64,000 bases of DNA from Bacteroidales bacterium (GTDB taxonomy: Bacteria > Bacteroidota > Bacteroidia > Bacteroidales > P3), in the NCBI GenBank assembly GCA_017550405.1, contig JAFZPH010000050.1, positions 1-64,000 of the forward strand. The letters run 5' to 3'. The notes under the pieces were generated by a model. That model was not told the origin of the DNA. It saw nothing but the letters and a program-made list of their open reading frames with translations, and did no database searches. The position numbers were made by a program, and so were the translations under genes. Shown here one piece after another: positions 8,489-17,261 of the stretch (its first letter is position 1; the number at the start of each line of letters is the position of its first letter).

Positions 8489-8608
8489 AGTAAGATGATT
8501 AATTTGATTTCGTTTGGCAAAGATATGAAGAAAAATTGGGATTTGAATCATGAAAATAGAAATTTTCAAAAAAAATCGTATCTTTGCAACACGAAAATAG
8601 ATTAAGTT

Positions 8609-10075
8609 ATGGTTACTTTTCTTATTGCAATAGTGCTTTTAGTGCTTGGTTATTTGGTGTATTCCAAGATTATCGAGCGAATTTTGGTGGTAGATCCGAA
8701 GCGGGCTACTCCTGCAGTGGCTCACCCCGACGGGGTGGATTATGTGCCGATGAAGCCTTGGCGCATCTACCTTATCCAGTTTTTGAACATTGCCGGTGTC
8801 GGTCCCATCTGCGGTGCCATCATGGGTGCGCAGTTCGGCACGGCGTCGTTTCTGTGGATTGTCTTCGGCAGCATCTTTGCGGGTGCTGTCCATGACTTTA
8901 TCGCAGGGTTTATCTCCATCCGCAGGGACGGAGCCTCGCTGCCGGAGATTCACGGAGCTTATCTCGGCAACGGCCCCAAGCAGTTCATGCGCTTCTTCAC
9001 GGTGTTCCTGATGATTCTTGTCGGAGCCGTCTTTGTCAATACACCGGCTGTGCTTCTTAACAGCAACTTCACCCCCGACTGGAGCATCTTCCTTTGGGTG
9101 GGTATCATCTTTGCCTATTATCTCATCGCCACGCTGCTGCCCATCGACAAGCTTATCGGCAAAATCTATCCCATCTTCGGATTCCTGCTGCTCGGCATGG
9201 CCGTGGCCATCGTCATAGCCTTCGTCGTGTACCATCCGCCGCTGCCCGAGCTTTGGGACGGCCTCCAGAACCAGCATCCCGATGCTGCCCACAACCCCAT
9301 CTTCCCCATGATGTTCATCAGCATCGCCTGTGGTGCCATCAGCGGTTTCCATGCCACCCAGTCGCCCCTTATGGCACGCTGCATGACCAACGAGAAACAG
9401 GCGCGTCCGGTTTTCTATGGTGCCATGATTACCGAAGGTATCGTAGCCCTCATCTGGGCCGCTGCCGCCACGGTCTTCTACCACGACCCCCAGCTACAGC
9501 AACTCACCGTCAACCCTGAGACCGGTGCCACCTTGGGCGGCAACGCCATGGTGGGCGTCATCGCCAATACATGGTTCCCCAAGGTCATCGCTGTCATCTG
9601 TGTGTTGGGCGTCATCTCCGCCGCCATCACCAGCGGCGACACCGCACTGCGTTCCGCACGTCTAATCGTGGCCGACTTCCTCCACTTCGACCAGAAACCT
9701 ATTAAAAACCGTCTGTTCGTCGCCCTGCCCATCTTTGCCATCACTGCCGCAGTGCTGGTCTACTCCCTTATCGATGCGAAAGGCTTCGACGTCATCTGGC
9801 GCTACTTTGCCTGGAGCAACCAGGTGCTGGCCACCGTCACCCTTTGGACCATCACCGTCTATCTCTTCCTCAAGCGCAAACCCTACATCCTCACCCTTCT
9901 CCCTGCCATGTTCATGACCATGGTCACAGGCTGCTTCCTCTTCGTTGCCGAGAAAGAGGGTCTGGGGGCCGTCATCCCCCGCTGGCTCGGCTACACCATC
10001 GGCGCCGCCATCACCCTGCTCGCCACCGCCCTATTCTTTTTCTGGACAAGGAAGACCGAGTCGAAAGAACAATAG
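8609..10075 (+). CDS. cstA: CstA family carbon-starvation transporter
   Basis: A polytopic inner-membrane protein of 488 residues, shorter than Escherichia coli CstA (about 700), as is common in anaerobes. CstA proteins import pyruvate or peptides; which one applies here cannot be told. The N-terminal signature VAHPDGVDYVPMKPWRIYL and the following FLNIAGVGPICGAIMGAQFG block are characteristic of the family, and multiple hydrophobic helices follow to the C-terminus. A promoter box TATCTTTG is at 8579-8586, leaving a 20-nt leader. It is the intact member of a duplicated pair; the truncated copy is at 7477-7671. Confidence 0.92.
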   Translation: MVTFLIAIVLLVLGYLVYSKIIERILVVDPKRATPAVAHPDGVDYVPMKPWRIYLIQFLNIAGVGPICGAIMGAQFGTASFLWIVFGSIFAGAVHDFIAGFISIRRDGASLPEIHGAYLGNGPKQFMRFFTVFLMILVGAVFVNTPAVLLNSNFTPDWSIFLWVGIIFAYYLIATLLPIDKLIGKIYPIFGFLLLGMAVAIVIAFVVYHPPLPELWDGLQNQHPDAAHNPIFPMMFISIACGAISGFHATQSPLMARCMTNEKQARPVFYGAMITEGIVALIWAAAATVFYHDPQLQQLTVNPETGATLGGNAMVGVIANTWFPKVIAVICVLGVISAAITSGDTALRSARLIVADFLHFDQKPIKNRLFVALPIFAITAAVLVYSLIDAKGFDVIWRYFAWSNQVLATVTLWTITVYLFLKRKPYILTLLPAMFMTMVTGCFLFVAEKEGLGAVIPRWLGYTIGAAITLLATALFFFWTRKTESKEQ

Positions 10076-10230
10076 AATGCCGTCACTTTCAACGTACTGC
10101 CTAGTACCATTATAGAACAATCGCAAAGCGGGTCTCTTACTTGTTGGAAAAAGTGTGGCAACACACAATAATCAGATACCTTTTGCGTTATTGATTTTTA
10201 CGGAGCGACTTGATACCTCCTGTAATGACG

Positions 10231-11496
10231 ATGAAAAAGTATTTGACGATATTGTTGTTGATGCTGCTTGTGCTTCCGGTCCGGGCAAGCTACCTGCTCA
10301 TCCCCATGGACGAAGTACAGAAAAACCACCTCAAAGCCTACGGGGTGGCCTACTATGCCCTGCAGCGCGATGTGGAGGTGACCTGGCTGCTCAATTACCG
10401 GGGAGGCAGTTTCATGATGAAATACGCCGACCTCCTCGAGAAGGAGTGCCGCTTGCGTGGTGTGAGCGCTGAAGTTATAGCCGACGGGCAGTCCACGGCC
10501 ATCCTTTCCGAAATCGCCGACCCTGAAGTTAATATGGATGCCGTCAAGCTTCAAAAAGCCCCGAAGATTGCCGTCTATTCACCCAAAAACAAATTGCCGT
10601 GGGACGATGCCGTGACCCTTGTCCTCACCTACGCCGAAATACCCTACGACGTGGTTTACGACGAGGAAGTCATTGCCGGAGTGCTTCCCACCTACGACTG
10701 GCTGCACCTCCATCACGAGGACTTCACTGGCCAATACGGCAAATTCTGGGGGAACTACCGCAACCAGCAATGGTATATCGAAGATGTTCGTGCCCAGGAG
10801 GCCACTGCCAACAAACTGGGCTACTCCAAAGTCAGCCAACTGAAACTGGCCGTTGCCCACAAGATAAGAGACTTTGTCATGGGCGGAGGCTTCCTCTTCG
10901 CCATGTGTTCTGCACCCGACAGCTACGACGTAGCTTTGGCCGCGGAGAATGTGGACATCTGCGATGTAATGTTCGACGGCGACCCCATGCAGCCCGATGC
11001 CCAGAATCAACTGGACTACAATAAGACCTTTGCCTTTAAAGATTTCCGTATCAGCACCAACCCCTACGAATACGAGATCTCAACCATCGATATCGACGAC
11101 CGCTCCCGTCAGCGGGCTGTAAACGAGAAGAATGACTTCTTCACCCTCTTCGACTTCTCCGCCAAATGGGACTGGGTACCCACCATGCTCACCCAAAACC
11201 ATACCCGCATCATCCACGGCTTCATGGGCCAGACCACAGCCTTCCGCCGCGAGTGCGTCAAATCCTCCGCCCTCATTCTGGCTGAGAACAAGGCGCTGGG
11301 CGAAGTGCGATATCTCCACGGCGAGTATGGTAAAGGCACATGGACATTCCTCGGCGGCCACGACCCCGAGGACTACCGTCACTTTGTGGGCGACCCTCCA
11401 ACCGACCTCTCCCTCTACCCCAACTCACCCGGATACCGCCTCATCCTGAACAACATCCTCTTCCCCGCAGCAAAAAAAGAAAAACACAAGACTTGA
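10231..11496 (+). CDS. Conserved secreted protein, often mislabelled asparagine synthetase B
   Basis: A 421-residue protein with a signal peptide (MKKYLTILLLMLLVLPVRA) followed by SYLLIPMDEVQKNHLKAYG. I recall this opening from a Bacteroidota family that databases often call asparagine synthetase B, but no synthetase motifs (class II amidotransferase Cys1, SGGxDS loop) are present, so that name should not be trusted. The central GGGFLFAMCSAPDS and a later FLGGHDPEDY suggest an amidotransferase-like or Rossmann-type fold (inference). Starts at 10210 (TTG) and 10225 (ATG) are possible; 10231 gives the cleanest signal peptide. It is followed on the same strand by a secreted propeller protein. 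Confidence 0.8.
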   Translation: MKKYLTILLLMLLVLPVRASYLLIPMDEVQKNHLKAYGVAYYALQRDVEVTWLLNYRGGSFMMKYADLLEKECRLRGVSAEVIADGQSTAILSEIADPEVNMDAVKLQKAPKIAVYSPKNKLPWDDAVTLVLTYAEIPYDVVYDEEVIAGVLPTYDWLHLHHEDFTGQYGKFWGNYRNQQWYIEDVRAQEATANKLGYSKVSQLKLAVAHKIRDFVMGGGFLFAMCSAPDSYDVALAAENVDICDVMFDGDPMQPDAQNQLDYNKTFAFKDFRISTNPYEYEISTIDIDDRSRQRAVNEKNDFFTLFDFSAKWDWVPTMLTQNHTRIIHGFMGQTTAFRRECVKSSALILAENKALGEVRYLHGEYGKGTWTFLGGHDPEDYRHFVGDPPTDLSLYPNSPGYRLILNNILFPAAKKEKHKT

Positions 11497-11566
11497 ACAT
11501 ACCAAAAAGAAACATTCCTGCCACATAATTGTATTACACAACGCCATAAACACTTCACACATTGAA

Positions 11567-12865
11567 ATGAAACACATCTTCACCATATTGTCCGCCATTC
11601 TGCTGACCGCAACCGCCACAGCCCAGACCTGGACCAACTACACCACAAAGAACTCCGGTCTCACGGGCAACAACATCCTTGCCGTCAATGTCGACAACCG
11701 GAACAACGTATGGGTGGGAACCACCCAAGGGCTCAACAGCTTCAAAGACGGCAACTGGACCGACTACTCCGACTTCAACGAGAAACTCAAGAACCAATTT
11801 GTCAACTGCCTTATGTCCGAGGGCAACACCCTGTGGATCGGCACCGACGACTACGGAGTCATCGAATTCAACGGCAACCGCTGGTACGAACATAATGAAG
11901 AGACGCGACGCTTGAACATGAAATACATCCGCGACATTGCTGTCGACCACGCCGGCATCAAATGGATCGGGGTCACCCTCAGCGGCTTCGTCTCCTACGA
12001 CGGCGTCAACTGGAACAAATACACCGCCAACGACAGCGAACTGCTCAGCGACTTCATCCTCTGTGTCGTGGTGGACAACCGCGACCGCAAATGGATAGGC
12101 ACCAACGACGGGCTCTGCATTTTCGACGGCAGCCGCTGGACCTCCTACACCACCAAGAACTCCAAGATAGCACACAACATCGTCCTCTCCATCGCCATCG
12201 ACAAAAGCAATGTGAAATGGATCGGCACCCTCGAAGGGCTCTGCCGCTTCGACGGTGAAGAGTGGAAAATATACAACACCGACAACTGCCCCATTCCCGG
12301 CAATCAAGTCAATGCCCTTGCTTTCGACCGCGAAGGTCACCTATGGATGGCCACCGACGGCGGTGTCGCCGTATTCGACTGCAACGACCGGTGGGACACC
12401 TTCCGTGCCGGCGACAAACTGCCCCGCTGCATGTACCAGAATATCGCCATCGACCGCAGCGGCAACCTCTGGTTCGGCACCGACGAGAAAGGTCTCTACC
12501 GCCTTTCCGACTACAAGATGCCGGAATTGAACGTAGCCGAAGACAACACGACCCCCACCGACGAGGCCACCACTGCCGAAGCACAGCCATCCAAAAGCAA
12601 AGCCGATGCCAAATCCAACGACAGTCCACAGGTGGAAGAACGCATCAAACTGACCCCTAACCTGGAAGAAGGCTACCTCACCATCTCCATGAACTCACCC
12701 GAAGCCCAAGTCACTTTCCTTAATGCCAAGGGCGAAAAGGTGCGTACCGTACCCCGCTACATCAACGGAAGCCACATCAACATCTCGAAGATGAAAAAAG
12801 GCACCTACACCGTCAAAGTCAAAACCCAAAGCGGCACCCGCACCGCCAAATTCACACTGAAATAA
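11567..12865 (+). CDS. Secreted two-component-regulator-propeller-like protein with T9SS tail
   Basis: A 432-residue protein with a signal peptide ending TATATAQ. Residues about 20-310 are a series of beta-propeller blades of the regulator-propeller type, with repeats such as NNVWVGTTQGL, NTLWIGTDDYG, RKWIGTNDGL and NLWFGTDEKGL, about seven blades. A low-complexity Ser/Thr/Ala/Lys linker (about 325-350) leads to a C-terminal domain ending GTYTVKVKTQSGTRTAKFTL, the pattern of T9SS sorting domains. It lacks the kinase part of hybrid two-component proteins, so it is probably a stand-alone surface propeller. Ligand unknown. Confidence 0.85.
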   Translation: MKHIFTILSAILLTATATAQTWTNYTTKNSGLTGNNILAVNVDNRNNVWVGTTQGLNSFKDGNWTDYSDFNEKLKNQFVNCLMSEGNTLWIGTDDYGVIEFNGNRWYEHNEETRRLNMKYIRDIAVDHAGIKWIGVTLSGFVSYDGVNWNKYTANDSELLSDFILCVVVDNRDRKWIGTNDGLCIFDGSRWTSYTTKNSKIAHNIVLSIAIDKSNVKWIGTLEGLCRFDGEEWKIYNTDNCPIPGNQVNALAFDREGHLWMATDGGVAVFDCNDRWDTFRAGDKLPRCMYQNIAIDRSGNLWFGTDEKGLYRLSDYKMPELNVAEDNTTPTDEATTAEAQPSKSKADAKSNDSPQVEERIKLTPNLEEGYLTISMNSPEAQVTFLNAKGEKVRTVPRYINGSHINISKMKKGTYTVKVKTQSGTRTAKFTLK

Positions 12866-12901
12866 AATAAATAGAACGTAATAACTTATCCATCATTCAC
12901 C

Positions 12902-14956
12902 ATGAAAAAGTTTTTATCTTTTCTGCTCGGTCTGAGTCTTGCCATCATGGCATCGGCCCAGATACAAGACCCCGCCAAATGGTCTTACCAGGTAAAAGAC
13001 CTCAACGAAACTGAGTCGGAGCTGATCTTCACTGCCCAGCTCGACCAAGGCTGGCACATCTATTCCCAGCACACCGACCCCAACGGGCCCTTCCCCATCG
13101 CATTCGAGTTCACGCCTTCATCCGACTACAAACTCATCGGCCCCGTCCACGAGCCCAAGCCCCACGAGTTGTTCGACAAAGATTTCAACTGCACCGTCCG
13201 CTCATTCGAAGGCCGTGTGGTGTTCCGCCAAAAGATACAGCGCCTTGCACAGAAAGACTTTACCGTCAAAGGCACCTATAGCTACCAGTTGTGCAACAAC
13301 GGCTCCTGCATCGCCCCCGACGACCGCGACTTCTCCTTCAAAGTCTCCGGTGCCAAGGCAGCCCCTGCCGACAACGTGGCTGAAGCTGCCGCTCCCGCCG
13401 AAGAGGCCGCAAGCGAGGCACTGCAAGCCAACGAAGACACCGCTGCAAGCCTGTCTGCCGCTCCCGCCGAGGCCGAACCAGACCAGCCCGAAGGGAAGAA
13501 ACAATCCCTCATAGTGGTGTTCCTTCTGGCCCTGCTGGGCGGTGTCCTCACCATGTTCACTCCCTGTGTCTTCCCCATGATACCCATGACGGTCAACTTC
13601 TTCATGAACAGCACCGACAACAAGCGTGCCTCTCGCCGTCAGGCTTGGTTCTTCGGCTTCTCCATCGTCTTCCTCTTCGCCATCCTCGGTGCCATCCTCA
13701 CCCTCATTTTCGGCCCCGAAGCCCTCTACTTCATCGGCACTCACTGGATACCCAACCTCATCTTCTTCATCATCTTCCTCATCTTCTCCCTGAGTTTCTT
13801 CGGCCTGTTTGAAATCAAGATGCCCGAAAAGTGGATCAACAAGTCCGACGAGCAAGCCGACAAAGGCGGCTTCCTTGCCCCCTTCTTCATTGCCCTCACC
13901 ACTGTACTTGTCTCTTTCAGCTGCACCGGTCCCATCCTTGGCGCCGCCCTCGTCAGCCTCTCCACCAGCACAACCGACCGCTGGGTCTCCCTCATCACCA
14001 TGCTCGGCTTCGGCATCGGTTTCGCAGCTCCCTTCACACTGTTGGCCATGTTCCCCTCGGTACTCAAGAACATGAAGTCCGGCGGCTGGCTCAACACCGT
14101 CAAAGTGGTGTTCGCCTTCCTCGAACTGGCCTTTGGTCTCAAATTCCTCTCCATGGCCGACCTCTATTGCAACTGGCACCTGCTCGACCGCGAGACTTAT
14201 CTGGCACTCTGGATTGTCATCTTCGGTCTCATGGGCATCTACCTGCTGGGCAAACTCAAATTCAAAGGCGACGAGGACATCCCGCATATCGGTGTTGTCC
14301 GCCTCTTCCTGGCCATTATCGACCTCGCCTTCGTAGTCTATATGATTCCAGGCCTCTGGGGCGCACCCCTCAAAGCCATCTCGGGATTCATTCCTCCCAT
14401 GGAGACGCAGGACTTCAATATCGAACGCACGGTTGAAGAGCACGCCTCCACCATTGCCTACATCCCCGGTGCCACCACCGACGACCTTGGCCCCCGGAAA
14501 TATGCCGACAAACTGCACATGCCCTCCGGCTTCACCGGGTTCTTCGACCTCGACGAGGCCAAAGCCTATGCCAAGAAAGCAGGCAAACCCATCTTCATCG
14601 ACTTTACCGGCAAGACCTGCGCCAACTGCCGTGAGATGGAGCACTACGTGTGGGCCGACAAAGAGGTGAAAGAGTTGCTCACCACCAAGTTCGTCATGTG
14701 CGGCCTCTACGTGGACGAGAACACCATCGACCTGCCCGAGGAGGAATGGGTGACCGACGACAACGGCCGTGTGCTGAAGACCCTTGGTCGCCGCAACCTC
14801 TACTACGAGAAAAGCATGTACAACATGAACGCACAGCCCTACTACGTCATCATCGACCCCGACGGCAAAGTGCTGACCAAAGAGAACTACAAATACGACC
14901 GCGACGTACAGAAATTCATCGCCTACCTGAACGAGGGCCTCAACAACTACAAATAG
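12902..14956 (+). CDS. dsbD: DsbD-like thiol:disulfide interchange protein
   Basis: DsbD moves electrons from cytoplasmic thioredoxin across the inner membrane to periplasmic reductases. The 684-residue protein has all three parts. After a signal peptide comes an N-terminal immunoglobulin-like domain with a Cys pair (C131, C136 in CNNGSC). An Ala/Glu-rich linker follows, then a CcdA-like membrane domain from about 202 with the two essential cysteines in TPCVFPMIP (C222) and SFSCTGP (C341). The C-terminal thioredoxin domain carries C573-A-N-C576. The full set of six redox cysteines is present, so it should be functional. Confidence 0.95.
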   Translation: MKKFLSFLLGLSLAIMASAQIQDPAKWSYQVKDLNETESELIFTAQLDQGWHIYSQHTDPNGPFPIAFEFTPSSDYKLIGPVHEPKPHELFDKDFNCTVRSFEGRVVFRQKIQRLAQKDFTVKGTYSYQLCNNGSCIAPDDRDFSFKVSGAKAAPADNVAEAAAPAEEAASEALQANEDTAASLSAAPAEAEPDQPEGKKQSLIVVFLLALLGGVLTMFTPCVFPMIPMTVNFFMNSTDNKRASRRQAWFFGFSIVFLFAILGAILTLIFGPEALYFIGTHWIPNLIFFIIFLIFSLSFFGLFEIKMPEKWINKSDEQADKGGFLAPFFIALTTVLVSFSCTGPILGAALVSLSTSTTDRWVSLITMLGFGIGFAAPFTLLAMFPSVLKNMKSGGWLNTVKVVFAFLELAFGLKFLSMADLYCNWHLLDRETYLALWIVIFGLMGIYLLGKLKFKGDEDIPHIGVVRLFLAIIDLAFVVYMIPGLWGAPLKAISGFIPPMETQDFNIERTVEEHASTIAYIPGATTDDLGPRKYADKLHMPSGFTGFFDLDEAKAYAKKAGKPIFIDFTGKTCANCREMEHYVWADKEVKELLTTKFVMCGLYVDENTIDLPEEEWVTDDNGRVLKTLGRRNLYYEKSMYNMNAQPYYVIIDPDGKVLTKENYKYDRDVQKFIAYLNEGLNNYK

Positions 14957-15026
14957 CCATCAGACAGTTGCAGGGGTAGCGGCACACACCGACACCCCTG
15001 CATCCTTCATACGCCAGCCCCTCGCC

Positions 15027-15443
15027 ATGAAACAACTGCTGACCCTCGCCCTGTGCCTGTGCCTGTCGCTCACAGCCGCCCATGCACAAAAAGGCAACAA
15101 GGTGGACCGCTTCATCAACGAATACAAAACCTTCGTCGACGAAGTGGTGGCCACACCCTATGCCGACTTCCACGGCGACACGCTGAACCGTATGAAGCGG
15201 CAGCAACGTTGTTTCATGCGCCGGTACCGCTGGTACTTCAAAAGCCGCATGTCCGAAGAGCAACTGGAACAATTCAACCGCCAGTGCGGACGCTATCACA
15301 AGAAAAAAAGCCGTCTCCAGTCGCGCCGCCGCCTGGCAGTATGGCGGGGCAGAGTGAAAGGGCGCTTCGAAAACCTTTTCAAAAGCGATACTATCCCGCC
15401 CGACACCGTTCAATTCGACACCCTCCCAACCCTCGAAGATTAA
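15027..15443 (+). CDS. Small secreted basic protein, unknown function
   Basis: A 138-residue protein with a signal peptide (ending LTAAHAQ) and a helical, strongly basic middle (KKKSRLQSRRRLAVWRGR). I do not recognise a family. It starts 70 nt after dsbD and could be co-transcribed with it. A hairpin terminator follows at 15552-15583. Confidence 0.65.
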   Translation: MKQLLTLALCLCLSLTAAHAQKGNKVDRFINEYKTFVDEVVATPYADFHGDTLNRMKRQQRCFMRRYRWYFKSRMSEEQLEQFNRQCGRYHKKKSRLQSRRRLAVWRGRVKGRFENLFKSDTIPPDTVQFDTLPTLED

Positions 15444-15551
15444 CTGGAAACCTGCCATTATTCACTGATGGACAGTACGCTATAGCGAATCCCCTCCACA
15501 ATGGCATTCGACTGGCTTGCCGAGGGGTAAATTTAACAATATTCAATATCC

Positions 15552-15583
15552 AAAAGACCTTTTTAGCACCGAAAAGGTCTTTT
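15552..15583 (+). terminator. Rho-independent terminator
   Basis: Perfect 12-bp stem AAAAGACCTTTT / AAAAGGTCTTTT with an 8-nt loop, followed by CCTTTT; about 110 nt after the stop at 15443. Confidence 0.75.
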
Positions 15584-15664
15584 CCTTTTATGTTAAACGC
15601 AACGCGTAAACATTTGATACCTATCGTTTGAATTGTTAATTGAGTCCCCTTAAGTAAAAAAAAT

Positions 15665-15695
15665 TTGTCCATGTCGCAAAAAAGTCGTACTTTTG
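15665..15695 (+). promoter_or_regulatory. Promoter of the initiator tRNA gene
   Basis: TTG (15665-15667) and TACTTTTG (15688-15695) are 20 nt apart, matching the Bacteroidota promoter, 29 nt before the tRNA. Confidence 0.75.
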
Positions 15696-15724
15696 CAGGC
15701 GATTTCCAACAGGGAATAACAGAG

Positions 15725-15799
<75 letters not shown>

Positions 15800-15800
15800 A

Positions 15801-15832
15801 GACGGACAGGTCAGTTGGCCCGTCCTTTTTTT
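15801..15832 (+). terminator. Terminator of the tRNA
   Basis: GACGG / CCGTC stem followed by seven T residues, immediately after the CCA end. Confidence 0.75.
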
Positions 15833-15929
15833 ATCTAATAAAGTCCATAAATCCCAAGTAAATCAACAAGTATAGCGTTGATTTTTGTCGTTCAGCTATT
15901 TTATATTTGAACAATTCAATATTATTTTG

Positions 15930-15937
15930 TATTTTTG
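15930..15937 (+). promoter_or_regulatory. -7 box of the toxin-antitoxin operon
   Basis: TATTTTTG matches TAnnTTTG and lies 12 nt before the antitoxin start, giving an almost leaderless transcript. Confidence 0.5.
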
Positions 15938-15948
15938 CAAACTGAAAA

Positions 15949-16266
15949 ATGGACACAATAGCACATACAAAATCGCTGACCGAGAGCCTTTCTCCCTACC
16001 TTTTCTGGGACATTGACAAGGACAATTTCAACGCCGAGAGAAACTCTGCGCAGTTGATAAAACGTGTGCTCGAATATGGTGAACTTGACGACTGGCGTAC
16101 CATTTGCAACTATTATGGATTAGACCGCATCGCCAACGACTGCAAGACACTGCGCACTCTTCGTCCCGAAGCGCTCTCTTTTGTCTGTGTTGTCACTGAC
16201 ACTAAAAAAGAAGAATACCGATGCTACAACTTCAAGCAATCCTTCCCGACACTCTGGAACTCCTAA
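15949..16266 (+). CDS. Putative antitoxin partner of the AbiEii-like toxin (DUF6922-like)
   Basis: A 105-residue cytoplasmic protein. Its N-terminal half (SLSPYLFWDIDKDNFNAERN, then a helical LIKRVLEYGELDDW segment) resembles the small proteins that precede AbiEii-type nucleotidyltransferases in Bacteroidota (DUF6922, from memory). Its end overlaps the start of the downstream toxin gene by 46 nt, the tight coupling expected of an antitoxin-toxin pair. The role is inferred from size, order and overlap, not from a recognised DNA-binding motif. Confidence 0.7.
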   Translation: MDTIAHTKSLTESLSPYLFWDIDKDNFNAERNSAQLIKRVLEYGELDDWRTICNYYGLDRIANDCKTLRTLRPEALSFVCVVTDTKKEEYRCYNFKQSFPTLWNS

Positions 16267-16841
16267 GAGAACTATCTGCACAGGCCGAGATGCAGGGCAT
16301 GCGACTTGTTGGAGGCACCTCTTTGGCTTTGCAATTCGGACATCGGCAATCGGTAGACCTTGATTTCTTTGGAAAACCTGCTGTTGACCAAGACAATATT
16401 CTTTCCATGATAGAGAGGATGGGTCCGTACAAACTCAGAAATCGCACCAACAGCATCCTGCAACTCATCGTAAACGGCGTGATGGTTGACATTGTAGACT
16501 ATAGTCGTTACCCATGGATTGACGAACCTGTTTGCGAGGACGGTCTGCTGTTAGCTTCTCCCAAAGATATTGCCGCCATGAAAATCAATGCCATTGAAGG
16601 ACGTGGCAGCCGTAAGGATTTCATCGACATATATCTTTTGCTTCAACATTATTCTTTAGAAGAACTTCTACAGTTCTACTCACAGAAATATTCCAATCAC
16701 TCCATCTTCAGAGCATTGTTGAGCCTCACCTATTTTGATGATGCAGAAAACGAGGCTATGCCTAAGATGTTCATTTCCGACACCTGGGACAATATAATGT
16801 CACATATTACCGATTCTGTCAAGAAATATCAAAGGAACTAA
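16221..16841 (+). CDS. AbiEii/MNT-type nucleotidyltransferase toxin
   Basis: A 206-residue nucleotidyltransferase-fold protein. The motif VGGTSLALQFGHRQSVDLDF gives the GG..S helix and the D-x-D metal ligands of the AbiEii/AbiGii superfamily; a later acidic strand (VMVDIVDYS) and SPKDIAAMKINAIEGRGSRKDF complete the family pattern. Members act as the toxin of two-gene abortive-infection or toxin-antitoxin modules by transferring nucleotides to RNA or protein targets. It overlaps the upstream putative antitoxin. It lies next to a tRNA and an insertion sequence, a typical accessory site. Confidence 0.85.
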   Translation: MLQLQAILPDTLELLRELSAQAEMQGMRLVGGTSLALQFGHRQSVDLDFFGKPAVDQDNILSMIERMGPYKLRNRTNSILQLIVNGVMVDIVDYSRYPWIDEPVCEDGLLLASPKDIAAMKINAIEGRGSRKDFIDIYLLLQHYSLEELLQFYSQKYSNHSIFRALLSLTYFDDAENEAMPKMFISDTWDNIMSHITDSVKKYQRN

Positions 16842-16866
16842 TACTTAATACCGACATTGTCATTTT

Positions 16867-16886
16867 ACAAACAAAGCAATCCCGAA
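16867..16886 (+). repeat. Sequence resembling the right end of the nearby IS element
   Basis: Twenty bases here agree at 18 positions with 18321-18340, just inside the right boundary of the IS, in the same orientation. No second transposase accompanies it. Confidence 0.4.
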
Positions 16887-16897
16887 CTCATTCCAGA

Positions 16898-17261
16898 CTA
16901 TCTTATCATCACCACTTTTCGGGCTGGATGGATACCGATTTTCACAAGGTATATACCAGAAGCTGGAACGTCGAAGTGCATAGATGAATATTCGTCTTGC
17001 TTAGTCGCCAACACACGGCCATTGACATCAAACAGCCATACTTTGTTGCCCTCAACACCGTCCACTACAATCTGCCCTTGACTTGTGTATATCTTGGCAT
17101 TAATCGCATCAACTTCACCCATCCCGACATAAATGGTATCGTAAATATAGATGGTGTCGTGTACAAATACTGTGTCACGCAACCATAGTGTATCAGTGGT
17201 TAAAACAACAATGGTATCGTAAACGGTGTTTGTAATGGTATCAACGACTGTATTTATAATA
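16898..17261 (-). pseudogene. 3' remnant of a T9SS cargo gene cut by the IS element
   Basis: The minus-strand frame is open from the IS boundary to the stop at 16898. It encodes a chain of DTI/DTV repeats (DTVFVHDTIYIYDTIYVG) and then a T9SS C-terminal sorting domain (KIYTSQGQIVVDGVEG to ARKVVMIR with GIYLVKIG). An ATG exists at 17182 but the repeats continue upstream of it until the IS at 17262, so the true N-terminus is missing. The sequence on the far side of the IS does not continue the repeats, so the 5' part was probably deleted as well. Confidence 0.7.

Noticed and set aside
10231..11496. Asparagine synthetase B as the name of this gene
   Set aside because: No class II amidotransferase Cys at position 2, no SGGxDS ATP motif, and a signal peptide is present.
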